Below are positions 50,408 through 63,120 of a stretch of 64,000 nt of DNA, piece after piece; the stretch's first letter is position 1, and each line of letters begins with the position of its first letter. The notes under the pieces were generated by a model. The model was not told the origin of the DNA. It ran no database searches and was given only the letters and a program-made list of their open reading frames with translations. This DNA comes from Panax quinquefolius (Eukaryota; Streptophyta; Magnoliopsida; Apiales; Araliaceae): positions 37,004,464 through 37,068,463 of the forward strand of contig CM035162.1 in assembly GCA_020205615.1 (NCBI GenBank), written 5' to 3'. The translations under genes were made by a program, and so were the position numbers.

Positions 50408-51771
50408 TTCCATGTAAGACCCCAACTTATTATAAATGAAATTAAATTTCCTCTATTTATTATTTTAAAATAGTAAGGGTTGATTTATTAATGTGGTTAG
50501 TTATGGGTAAAATGCGCAAATATTTCAAATAAGCAAGTGGTTATAAAATATTTATTGTTGTCGAGGAATATTCGTTTGGTCGTGGAATATTCTTACGATT
50601 CGAGAATATTAAATGCGATTTAAGTGCGGCCTCGTGTGCAGGCGTAACTGAAAGCGATTGGATGAAGAAACGACAAAGTATAAGTTGTTTATAAATAATC
50701 AGGCGTAGTTATTCTTATTAATATCTTTGTTGAAATACTCGGTGGTTAAAATACAAGAAGATTACGAAGATTGCATTCAATTATTGATTCTTACGTAAGA
50801 AGACACTACTCAATAATTATTTATAAGAATTATTGCTCAATATTTTATTTTATTGATTCAATAATTTCTTTGTGTTGATATTTTATATTATTGTTGTTTC
50901 AATAATTATCATTACACAGTACTTTTCATTATCGGATTAATAATTCATATTATTTGAATAATATTATTAGATAGCAATATTGACAATGTCTAGAAAGTTC
51001 GCATGCAGAGGAGAGGTTTGGTCACCTAATCAATTGCCGTAGAAGGAGAAATTCTTATTCGAAAGCCCCATCTTTTCCAGAGAACGAACGATTATCAAGA
51101 TTGTGATTGTGTAGTATTATTTGTGAATAATTAATTATTAATTTTTATGATAAGAAAAATATTTATTTTATGTGGATATGATGGAAAAAAAATTTAATGT
51201 GACAATTGTTGAAAATTGTTATTTTATCTTTTTCTGATAAAATAATTCATTTAAATATATTATTATATAATAATAATATAATAATGGTGATATTTTTACA
51301 ATGAATGTGAGATATATGAATATATGAGGAAGAGTATTTTTGTTACTAAAAATATTTAAAACATGTTTTTTCATGTTTGTGGACCCCATTTCTTGACTAA
51401 AATTTGATTATAGCCTGTAAAATCGCCCGTATGTGAATTTCGGCCAATTTCTGCTTGAAATTTGGAAAAACTTAAACTTACAAAGTTGTAGAGAATGAAA
51501 TTTCCTATGGGATGGATATAAGGTTTGAATTTTTCTGATATAAGGGCTATTTATTATGAATTATTGAAGTTTCGAAGTTCTAGAATAATTAATTTTTAAA
51601 GTTTTAAATATTTTTTTTAATAAAAACATTTTTTGTCATTTGGTGGGCCCCATTGGTGTTGTAAACATTTTGAATTCAGTTGTCAAAGAGGTGGGCGTGA
51701 ATAATTTTTATAAATATATTATTTTATTAAATTTTCTACTTTGGTGTTCTAAGCATTTTCTTATAAATAGG

Positions 51772-51780
51772 GTGCTTAGT
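51772..51780 (+). promoter_or_regulatory. LTR TATA box (solo LTR)
   Basis: TATAAATAG about 1.36 kb into the LTR, at the family-conserved place. It could still drive transcription toward the MULE at the right. Confidence 0.6.
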
Positions 51781-52341
51781 TTAGAATTGAAAATTACACC
51801 AGAAATAAGTTTTCTCTCTCTTTCTCTCTCTATATTATCGAGTGTATTCTTATGAGTATTTTGATACTTTGAGTGTTGCTATATCTACTGCAAGTTCACT
51901 TCAAAGACTATATCCAAAGATTCCAAATAAAGACTTGTCTTTTTTCGAGGTAAGGGATGTTATTTTTTTATAAATGATATTATTTCTTTCAATATCATTA
52001 TGCCAAAATATTGGTAAGATTTTTTCTTATATATTCTTGTCTTTTAGTGTTCGGAGTTATTTATTCACGATAATTACATTATTCACGAATCACGACATTA
52101 TTCACAGAAAAATTAAATATTTGTTTTTTGTCCAAAATATCTATTATGGATACTAGCTTTGATTGTATCCATATTTTGATCATTCTTGAATTTTATTTCA
52201 CTATGGTTATTTATGAAGTATTTTTAATTTGAACTTGGACTGTTTAAAGTACGAATCCTTATTGTTTGTTCTTTTGTTTCACTGGATTCGTTTTCTTTAA
52301 AATATTTTTCATCATCCTCAGTCCTAAATGATGATATTACT

Positions 52342-52472
52342 GAATATTTTTGGCCTGTAGTGCAAAGATGGTTGATTTTCTTATAAATATCTTTGGTCCG
52401 TAGTGCAAAGATAAACAGGTGTTGAGATGAACATGACCAACTGATGAATATCTTTGGCCTGTAGTGTAAAGA
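52342..52472 (+). repeat. Three-copy hairpin repeat, solo LTR
   Basis: Units of ATCTTTG, a GGCCTGTAGTG-like loop, then CAAAGAT. Here the loop is best conserved (GCCTGTAGTG twice, TCCGTAGTG once). They lie 560-700 bases downstream of the TATA box. Confidence 0.75.
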
Positions 52473-53145
52473 TGAATATTTGATTCAAGATGTATATTGA
52501 TTAATGTTACAGGGATAAAATATTGATGATAAACTTTTAAATTCATAGAAGAAAGTAGATTTCATTCTCTACGTAACTCTTCTAATGAATTATTATTTCA
52601 GCTGCGAATATTGATTTAAAACTTGTTGTTTATTGTATTCTATCAGATTTTTTCCCTGTTGAGAACTAACGATAATTTGTTCTATGTTATCTTAGTCATA
52701 ATATTTTTTACTGGGCTAGTTGAGCTCACCCTTTTCTTTTTTGTTCTATTTTTCTTCTCAGGAGGCGAGAATGTAGCGAGTTCTAGTCGGGGTATGGAAT
52801 GAAGGTTCTAGATAGTCGTTTTAGTAGTCCTCACTATTTTATAAAATAGTATATCAATAATTGTAATGAGGACTTATTTGAGTGTTGATATTGTCTAGAA
52901 GATAATATTTGTTTTTAAACTCACAGTTTATGTGTTGTCGTATTTTGCACGACGATTGTATTAATAAAGTTGTAGTTATTTCTATACCATGTATTTGACG
53001 ACTCAGAATGGGTGTTGTATACCTATTTTGGGGGCGTCACATTCCACATATATTTTTAATATTTATACACGATCTTCTCTCATATGAGTATACAGTGTGC
53101 TGTCCTTTTATGTATGGTGTATGATTTAGGTTTCAGTCCTTCTAC

Positions 53146-53472
53146 GCAGAAAGGAGATTGACAGGAAAATTGGACCGGTCCAATTTTTTTTATTTTTTTT
53201 ATTGTGACTCTCAAAAAATGTATAGTATTTATTCCAACAGGAATTTTTACAAGATATAGTATTTTAAGTGTAATTTGGATACATATACAAAAATAGAGTT
53301 ATACAGTCTGAATAACCCTGTTTTTGTATATGTATCCAAATTACACCTAAAATACTATATTTTATAAAAATTTCTGTTAGAATAAATACTATACATTTTT
53401 TGAGAGTCACAATAAAATAAAAAATAATAATAAAATAATAAAAAATTGGGCCGGTCCAAGTTGCCTGTCTGC
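53146..53472. mobile_element. Long fold-back element (MITE-like)
   Basis: Almost the whole 327 bp is one inverted repeat. 53161-53306 pairs with about 53308-53468 with few mismatches, centred at about 53307. Outer ends read ACAGGAAAATTGGACCGGTC and, inverted, ACAGGCAACTTGGACCGG. No coding region. It may be a MITE or other fold-back transposon; no clear target duplication seen. Confidence 0.75.
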
Positions 53473-53554
53473 CCAGACTTATTCTTTATGTTGATGTGTG
53501 GGATTCTTGTTTTCAAAGTTAACTTCTATGCAATGATTGGAAGTTGTTCAGCAG

Positions 53555-53557
<3 letters not shown>

Positions 53558-53588
<31 letters not shown>
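53558..53588. repeat. (AT)n microsatellite
   Basis: An uninterrupted AT run of about 30 bases. Confidence 0.9.
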
Positions 53589-53590
<2 letters not shown>

Positions 53591-54510
53591 CTTTACTCTT
53601 TTTATGAGCTCTTTTAAGTGGACATAAAAATTGGAAGGATAAAAATATAAATAGATAAAATTTAAATATTTTAATGTCCAGTTTTAATGTCTACTTAGAG
53701 TTTTTGTCTTTCCACAAAAAGTCCCGATTGTAAAATTTACATATTTTAAGAATATGTTTTTGTTTTATATTCTTTTTGTTTAGTAGTAATGACATGATGT
53801 TGTAATTTTGATAGTAAATTTAAAAACATTTTGATAAGGGTACGTGACAAAAACTTGGGTCATGTTTGTTTGCAAGTATTATAATTTCGGATTATAATTT
53901 CAAGATTATTAATCCTATGATTAAATAATCTTACACACGCGCTTGTTTTTTATTAGATTATTCGTGGGATAACTTAAAATAATCACTTGTTATGTTGTTT
54001 TTTCCATAATTAATTAAAGGATTGGATAAAAAAATATTATTTGGACTATTATACCCTTATCAATAATAACATATTTTAAACTATAATTTAAATTTGTTTA
54101 TACATCGAAAAATGATAAAAAATTAATTAAATTTTTAAATACTAATATGTTTATACATTAAACTGGTTAATAAAGTTTGTTTGCACTTATAAATAATTTT
54201 AAATTTTAACTTATAAATTATTTTAAAATAAATCATTCCCCAATTGGCCCTATGTAATCATTGTTCAGACATCACTCAAAATAAAACTTAAACAAATAAA
54301 ATGAAAAAAATGGTCCTTAACATTAATATACAACAATTATAACATAATTACAAAAATAAAACACACAAAACATAATTACAAAAATAAAACAACACAATAA
54401 TAAAGTTGGTAACATCACGCACACGTCAGTTACCAAATATGTCCTATCTAACAATAACCGCTCCTAAAATCAAGCAACCGAACAACATGCAACTTTGATA
54501 TCGGAAAAGG
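53589..54510. other. AT-rich interval without a gene
   Basis: No coding region. Around 53865-54010 the stretch beginning GGGTCATGTTTGTTTGC resembles the ends of small DNA transposons, but no matching inverted end was found. Confidence 0.35.
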
Positions 54511-54815
54511 CCAAATCTTCTGTCGACGATTGCCTTTATACTCACCTCGAGATCGCTACTAAAAATATACGATCGGAGAAGACGAAATAGTATACAAAAT
54601 CAACATCTACTTCAAGTTCAAGAACTATAAACAAACACAACAACTCGATCACGACAAACATCTAAGATCTAAGATCTTCTATCGACGACGATTGCCAAAT
54701 CTTCTACGACAATTGCCTTTCCACTCACCTCCGAGATCGCGACAAACATCTAAGATCGGAGAAGATTTAAATAGTATACAAAATCATCATCTACTTCAAG
54801 AGCAAAGAACCAAAA
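54511..54815. repeat. 184 bp tandem duplication at the MULE 5' side
   Basis: 54511-54694 is repeated from 54695 on (CCAAATCTTCT...TTGCCTTT ... GATCGGAGAAGA ... AGTATACAAAATCA). The second copy diverges near 54815. It is followed by a GT-donor-like GAG-GTATGTG at 54853, so it may lie in a 5' untranslated exon or promoter of the MULE. Confidence 0.65.
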
Positions 54816-54879
54816 ACAATCACAAAGAATATCGATACAATTTCAACACCGAGGTATGTGTGTTTCAAGTTCAGATGCA

Positions 54880-57800
54880 TATAGTTACCGTGGTTACTAC
54901 GGTATTCATATGGTTCTTGAGTCACACTTAAAATGGTTACTACAAAAACATTATGTCAATCGCAACTTTTGGTGACTTCCTCACCGTTGTTTTGGTTATC
55001 AGATAACAATATATTGTTCAATGTTGTCTTGGATACTATCAAATACTAGCTTGGTTAGTGTATGACAATATGTTAGTTACTTTAAAATGATGTTTTGGTT
55101 ACTTTGTAACATTATATTGCCTAATGTTTTCTTGGTTACTATATGACAATATGTCAAGCTATTGTCTAATGATATGTTGGTTACTTTGTAACATCATACT
55201 ATATACCGATTTATTAGTTACTATGTAATGCTTCATAGTTTACTATGTAACAATATTTGGTATACGCCTAATAATTATATGTATATAGTTTCCTATGTAT
55301 GAACATTTATATGTATATGTTTACTAACTAATGCCGAGTTAGTTCTTGATTAACATTATATTCAAGTTCTTGAATAATACTTATTTAGATATTATATACA
55401 AATAAAAATGGATACTTATTAATTTCGATCCGTTATGAATTAATCTAATTATGATTATAATTATATTTTTATATTAATAGTCACTTGTTAACCACATTGC
55501 TTACATTCTTACAACAATTAGCATTTAAATGCCCACAAACCCATTATATCGTTGTTTTTTAATATAACAAGTAAATTGAAAATGTTTTTTATCCTATGGT
55601 TACTAAATAAACATGTGTAGGTTATCGCTCACATTGAATTTTGTTCTTGATAATGTTGATATTATTAATGTGCAATATTTGATTAATTTATATTGGTTTG
55701 TTTTATTATGATGGAAATTAATTGGCTACATTGGTTACCTTCATACAATCGTTATAATTTAATTGCTAACAAAAAAACATTAAACCTGGTTGTTTCAATT
55801 GTAGAATGATAGTACAAATATATTTCATTTTCTCGTTAATCGACATTATATAGTTTTGTTATCGATTAACATTGATTTTGTTACTACGCAATACATATTT
55901 TGTTTTCGCATAATGGAGATGATTCTGTTTTGCTTTTATTTCAACTAAGACATGGATCGATAGTAAATCAAAGACACCAACTTTGAAGTTATTGGCATAC
56001 TAGTTCCCTCAACTTGTTCGTTCAGAGAAATGCAAAACATGATATGCATCAGATTACGGATGATAACACAAACACAACAACATTGTTTATCAAATTTCAC
56101 ATCAAAATGACATTCCACCAATCAGATATCGATGAAGCAACATTGAGATTCTTTATCAAGTCAAGAAAAATCGATGAACAAGGAAAATTCCCACCGATTA
56201 TAGATATTGGAAAAAGAAGCTACCGCAGACAAAGAATCTTCACAGAATTTCGACAAATATAGAAGAATCATTGTTCACGATGTAACGCCAATCGATCAAC
56301 ACAAGTGAGGAATTCAAAGACTAGTTACACTAGCAACACAAGATTCCCAAATTGGAACGCAATATGTTGATCAGCTTGCAATGAAAATTATGGAACAACA
56401 ACGAGACAGACAACATGACAAATCATACACAGAAGAACGATATGATGATGTAATAACAGATCCGAATGAACGTGAAGTAAAATTACATCAAACCTACAAA
56501 GACAAAAAAATCCTATCACAATCAATGAGGCTGCATTCAATCAAGAAAAATAGACAACACAAAGTTCAACGAACAGGTCATAGAGACTTTGTGCTAGTGT
56601 GCGTAGATGATGAAAATTGCAAATGGAAGATGAGAGCATCAAGTATTCGAAAAACCAGTCTGTTCAAGGTGAGGGAATTCAATGACATTCACACGTGTTC
56701 AGTAACGTATTGCCGGGAGACCACAGACAAGCAAATAGTGAGTTGGTCAGCGAATGCATAATGCATAAATTAACAAATTTGAAGAAAATATACACACCAA
56801 CCGATATTGTCGAGGACATGATGACAGAATATAATGTGTCTATCTCTTACCAAAAAGCATGGAGATCAAAGGAGAAAGCGTTAGAAAAGGTAAGAGGAAA
56901 TCCACACGACTACTCATTGATCCCATCATGGTTACACATGCTACAGAGAAAACAAATCGTGTAACAATTTAAAACACATTATTATTTTTCATGATTAGTT
57001 GATTACTCAATTCAACTGATTTGGTTGCTATAATGTGCATTGGTTACCTACCTCATATTTATAATTTTAAATGAGTTCTACTGATTTTTTATATTAATGT
57101 TTACTCAGAAAAATACATTGTTAATGGAATTCAACTGTTTATTACTGCCTAATGATATCTTGGTTATCAGATATCAATATGTTGTTTATCGTGATAATGT
57201 TGTCTTTGTTATCGAAAACATTATACTATCTAATGTCGTCTTCGTTATTGTAAGACAATATGTTGGTTATCGTCTAATGCTATATTTGTTACTCTCTCAC
57301 GTGAATTGTTGGTTATTGCATAATGATATCTTCGTAATCAGATAGAAATATCTGCACATCGTATAATGTTGTCTTCGTTATTGAAAAACATTATACTATC
57401 TAATGTCAGTATTGTTATCGTAAAGCAAATATGTTGGTTACTTTGTAACATTATATCGCCTAATGTTTTATTAACATCGACTAATGTCAGATAGTTATCG
57501 TGGTAATAAAGATATTGGTTACTGATTGTGTAACAATATATTGGTTACTGATTGGTTACTGTATAACAATATATTCCTTACTGTTTTGGTTACTGCCTAA
57601 TGTTTGGATAATTGGTTGTCGATTTAATGTTGATTGGATATCTTGACATTAAATACATTGGTTATCGCTTCACTCTTGTCTTGTTTATCGTGATAAAATT
57701 ATATTGTCCAATGTTGTCTTTGGTTCTTCGTATTGACAATAATTTGGTTCTTGCCTAATGATGTCTTGGTTACTTTGTAGCATTATACTACTTATAATTC

Positions 57801-59440
57801 TATTGATAATGTTGATGTTTTATAAACAGTTCATCACGACTCTTGAGTTGGAAACAAATGCTCGTTTCAAATATTTATTCTTTGCCATAGGAGCATCCAT
57901 TCAAGCATGGCATCATTGCTTTCCAATTATTGTAATCGATGGCACATTCATACAATCAACTTACGGAGGACAATATCGATAAGAAGCACACAAGATGCAA
58001 AACCAAACATTGTTCCGATTGCTTTTGCAGAAGGGTTGACAAATGAAAATGAATTATCTTGGAGATGTTTTTTCATGAATTTAAGAACTGCTTGTGGAGT
58101 AAGGGAAGGCCAATGCATTGTTTCAGATAGACATGAAGCAATAATACAAGGACTGAATTATGTGTTTCCAGATGTCATGCATGCTTCCTGCACATACCAT
58201 ATATCTTGAAAAATATAAAAATAGATTCAAAAATAGAGGAGAAGAACTTAAACAAGCTTACAACGGGGCATGTAGAGCATACAACATTGAACAATTCAAC
58301 AAACACATGGCTGAACTTGATGCCATTGATCCTCGAATAAGGACATATTTGGAGGAAGAGGTCAAGTTGGAAAAGTGCACCAGGCTCCATGGGACTGTAA
58401 GCAGATACTCAACAATGACTTCAAACACCGCCGAATCTATTAACAACGCAATTAATATGATTAGGGATCTTCCAATTGCATCAATGATTGAATGCCTACG
58501 TTGTCTGGTTCAAAGATGGTATTTCACAAACAAACAAGCAGCCCTATCAACATTCACAACACTTTCCACAACAGCTGAAGAAAGATTGCAATCTAATATC
58601 ATTAAATCAAGGAAACTTAAGGTAACAAATACAAATTATAATTTATTGCATTAATTTTTATATTGTATTTGTTACTGAATAATGCTTTCTTGATTACTGC
58701 ATAATATTACTAATTAATGTTGAATTGTTTACTGACTAATGCTGACTTAGTTACTCTGTTAAACTATAATATTTACTGACTAATACTGACTTGTTTACTG
58801 ATTAATGATAACTTGGTTACTATGTAATATTATATTGGTTACTAACCAATACCTAATTGCTTATTGCAAAACATTATAATGGTTACTTGACACTTTGATT
58901 TGGTTACTGTGTATCATTGTACTGGTTACTTATTAATACTGCTTTCTTACTGCATAATATTACTAATTAATGTTGAATTGTTTATCGCCTAATGTCGATT
59001 TGGTTATCGTATACACTATAATATTTACTAACTAATAATAACTTGTGTATTGGCTAATGGTAACTCGTTACTATGAAATATTATATTGGTTGTCAATTAA
59101 TACTTAATTGCTTATCGCATATCATTACAATGGTTACCGATCATCACCGAGTTGGTTACTATGTATCATTACATTGGTTACTAAGTGATACTTGTTTGGT
59201 TACTCTTAATAATTAAAATGATACTGCTGAGTTGGTTATTGATAGTATCATTATATTGGTTACTAACTGATGCTTATTTGGTTATTCTATATAATTATAA
59301 TGTTATCGCTAAGTTGGTTAATGCTTAGTTACTTGTTTTGTAATTATAACATCGAGTTGTTTGATTTAATAAGTATTCTTTTTCGGATAATGAAAATGAT
59401 TCCAGCTTGTACTTTATTCTAACAATGCTTAATTTGTGAT
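54880..59440 (+). repeat. GGTTACT dyad repeat, plus orientation
   Basis: A degenerate repeat, best form TTGGTTACTTTGTAACATTA followed by TATTGCCTAATGTT, fills 54960-55900, the intron 56960-57830 and the intron 58625-59440. The two coding exons between are free of it. Each unit holds two small dyads: GTTAC/GTAAC and ACATTA/TAATGT. Spacing varies around 35-45 bases and order is irregular, so it is not a simple satellite. Confidence 0.75.
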
Positions 59441-59925
59441 GTAGGTTGAGACATCAAACTTAGTGATTTTTATCGCATTTTATTTATGTCGCCAAACAAT
59501 ATATTGTGGACATCGACCAAAGAACATGCACATGTGGAAAATTTCGATTACATGAGATGCTATATGTCCGCATGTCGTCGTCATTGTTATGAAAGCAAGT
59601 TTAAATTTGAGTCATTATGATTTTTGCTCAAAAAATACTATAAAACAACTTTGGTCGATACATATTCAGCTTTCAATCATGCCGTTAGATGACAAAGAAA
59701 AACCGGGATGTACCGTAAGAAGTAAGAAATATGGTTGTAAAACCACCAAACACAAGAAGACCAAATTGGAAGACCAAAAGTAGGGAGGTACAAACACGGA
59801 TCCGAAATCAAAATTCAAAACAAATGCAAAGAAAAGCAAGAGAAAGGACACAACAGAAAAACCCGCAATAATCCCGGTTTTAAGACCAAAAAACCCCGAT
59901 ATAATGCATTTACATTAAGAGTGTA
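56014..59925 (+). CDS. MULE transposase (MuDR type), frameshifted
   Basis: DNA transposase of a Mutator-like element; in the nucleus it binds the terminal repeats and moves the element. Exon with the MuDR DNA-binding domain at 56381-56957 ('HRDFVLVCVDDENCKWKMRASSIRKTSLFKVREFNDIHTCS'). Intron to about 57831. Catalytic exon at 57832-58621 with 'VIDGTFI' (first Asp), 'VSDRHEAI' (second Asp) and 'SNTAESINN' (candidate Glu), the MULE DDE core. Intron to 59444. Last exon with a SWIM zinc finger at about 59525-59580 (CTCGKFRLHEM, then C-P-H one frame away) and a basic tail to 59925. Frameshifts near 57980, 58205 and 59555. 56014-56262 may be an upstream exon. Terminal inverted repeats were not found. 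Probably inactive as read. Confidence 0.82.
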
Positions 59926-61370
59926 GATATATATATATATATAATTGTTTACTATCATTAACCATAAACCACATAGATGGTAATATTTTGATTTTGTACA
60001 ATAACCAACATTTTTATTGATTAAAGCATTTGATTTACGAATTCATTATGAGTTGCCAATACAATTGGGAACCCACAAAAGTACACTCGCTTACTTGACA
60101 ATTATTCCAAATATAAATTGTAAATTATTTGGTTACTAACATAATGTCAAATGGTTACTCTTATATACCAATTTGGATACCAATCGAACATCTCAAAATA
60201 TATTTAATTTAATATGATAGTTATACAAATGACCATCATATATAAAATGAAATCTCTTAATTAAAATTAATGTGTTTCCATCATGATGATACACTAAAAA
60301 AACACATACATTTAACAATTCATAACATTCGTGATACAAATTTATAAATGCTTTTGATATAAACTAAAATAAATATTGTTAACATATATTTATGTTAACT
60401 AATATATAATGATTTTATCAAATTTTATTACAATTTGTTTACTTGTATAAACATAATATGGTGACCATAAGAGTAAACTATTTGGTTACTTATTTGTTAT
60501 AACAATAAACAAAATATAACAAATAGGTAACCAAATATTTAGATAACAATCACCAAAGCAATTTTTTTGTTAACTAATGTATACTCTCACTTATACATTT
60601 AACAATAATTATATGTCCCGATACATTTAACAACAGCTTATATGTCTCCGAAACAATATTGTATATCTCATTTATTATCAAAACATTAGTCAAGTTACCT
60701 TTTTATATATATTTGGTTACCAACTGTACATTTCAATATAATGTAGCAAACACATCCTAAAACGAATCAAATACCAACAACACACAAAATTAATTCCAAA
60801 ATCGATATTATAATAATATATGAAATCCCATCTATATAAGATTCAAAGAATCATCCTTAATGAACCATACAAAATTGTTGTGTGTATTAAAAATAAAAAT
60901 ACGTAACACAATTCATAACCGACAACACAACAATATCTCGAAACTAATAAAAATCTGGAACAAATCTTCCCGGAAATTCTCATGCCGCCTCATATCCCTC
61001 CAATTGTTTGTTCCTTCCATGCATATATAAGTTTGTGCATAAAGGAATTCTCGATATCACCTCATATCCTCCAATTGAATGGAATATATAATTTCATCCG
61101 ATATCAAGAATGGGGAATGGAATGAATCATCAATCTTCGATGAAACACAGTAAAACAAATTGTGAACAACCCGCAATCACTGTACAAATGCACAAAAGAT
61201 AACCAAAATCAATACTAGAATCAACCTATATATAACACATATCAGTTTATACAGTAACCAAATATTTACAACATAGTAACCAAAACAATTATATGACAGT
61301 AACCAAAATAATTAAATATAATAATTCAAAAATTGAAAACAATGTAACCCTTACCCATCCACTTGTTCAG
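59926..61370. other. Spacer between convergent MULE genes
   Basis: AT-rich spacer in which the GGTTACT motif changes orientation (plus at 60130, 60490 and 60710; mostly minus after 61250). Around 60975-61090 a duplicated block (CCTCATATCCCTCCAATTG and CCTCATATCCTCCAATTG) may be the end of the Ulp1-like gene on the minus strand; its reading frame is not clear. Confidence 0.4.
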
Positions 61371-63120
61371 GAACCGACTCTGCAAATTCTAACTCAATTA
61401 TGTCATCTTCCTACTTATTGCGATACGGTTCGCTGCTAAAGTCAATGTCACTCCTATCCCTCCAAAATCCAATCTTGTGCAATAAAGTGGGAAGAATAAA
61501 TATATAAGGTTCACAAACATCTATGATTTTTGTTTGCATGGATTTTCTTCAATTGCAGAGAATTATAAGCAGTTAGACGCCTCACGATGCACATCAAATG
61601 TTAACAAAAACCAATGGTCCGGTGATGACATATGTATGGGGAACAAAACATAGTCAACATTTTTCCATGGTGTGTTTACATCCATAAACAGTCCATGAAT
61701 GTACTCAGCGACATCACCCTCCCCAGACAACACACGCTTATCTGCATTTTTATTTGTATACTCTTCAAAAAGAGAGGTCATCTTGGCATGGAACCAACAA
61801 TCCGTAGTCATTGCCCTTATATGCATGATGATCGTAATGTCCGCCAATTTACTAAGTAATATAATGCAACATTGATATGCTGAAAAAAAAAATATTAATA
61901 GTGTTGAAAAATAACATTATGTAATCAATGTAACCAACACTGTTAACGCTAGTTACTTAAACATCTAAATAATGTAACAGTAATTATAAAAACATAATTT
62001 AAAAAAAAACATAAACATGTATGATGCTAACCAACACACACACATATATATATATATATGATAGTAACCAAACAATTATGTAATAGTAATCAAACAGTTG
62101 TAATATAATAACCAAACAGTAATATGATAGTAACAAAAAGCAGTTATATGACATTAACAAAACAGTTATATGATAGTAACCAACAACTTTTATCATAATA
62201 ACCAAAACATGTTTATATATCAACATATCATTTATATATGATGGTAACAAAACATATATAGAGCATACATAATAGTAACCAAACAATTATATAATAGTAA
62301 CCAAACAGTAATATAATAGTAACAAAACAGTTATATGACAGTAACAAAACAGTTATATGACAGTAACCAACCACTTATATCATAGCAACCAAAACATGTT
62401 TATATAGTAACATATCAATTTATATGTTGGCAACCAAAACATATATCATAGTAACTTGGAACAATTATATAATCAGATAAAATCAAATATAAATATTACA
62501 AAAATATATAATTAATATTTTGAATTTAGGGACACAAGAAGTTAAAGGGAACCAAGCCTGGGCCACCAGTAATGCAGACTGGTTAAAAATCACATTTTAA
62601 AGTAAACAAATAGTTATATATTAGTAACCAAACAAATAATATAATAATAACAAAACATATATATATGACAAAGAACCAACCACTTATATCATAGCAACCA
62701 AAACATTTTATATAAAGAATATATCAATTTATATGTTGGCAACCAAAACATATATCATAAAACATATATATATAAACAAATATATCAGGTCGATTATATA
62801 TAGTAAAATATAATAATAAGAACCAAATATAGATATAATAATAATAACAAAATATATATAAAGAACTAAACCACTTATACATAGCAACCAAAACATGCTA
62901 ACTTAAATATTAACATATCATTTTATATGATGGTAACCAACATATATATAAAACATTTATGATAGTAACCAAACAATTATATAATAGTAACCAAATAGTT
63001 GTATGATAGTAACAAAACAGTAATATAATAGTAACAAAATAGTCATATGACAATAACAAAACAGATATATAACAGTAACCAACACTGTTAAAACTATTTA
63101 CTTAAACAAATAAATAATGT
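61250..63120 (-). repeat. GGTTACT dyad repeat, minus orientation
   Basis: The same repeat written AGTAACCAAA...TTATAT on the plus strand, dense in 61900-62460 and 62600-63110, i.e. between exons of the Ulp1-like gene and in its sense direction. Confidence 0.75.

Larger units (their letters stand above)
50413..53041 (+). mobile_element. Solo LTR of the gypsy family
   Basis: A single 2.63 kb LTR, TGTAAGACC ... GGGGCGTCACA, with the perfect target duplication TTCCA (50408-50412 and 53042-53046). No internal sequence lies on either side. Such solo LTRs arise by recombination between the two LTRs of one element. A TATA box is at 51772-51780 and three hairpin units at about 52342-52472. Confidence 0.95.

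Noticed and set aside
61999..62286. 95-residue minus-strand open frame rich in Y, L and I
   Set aside because: It translates the GGTTACT repeat in an intron of the Ulp1-like gene; low complexity and no motif.
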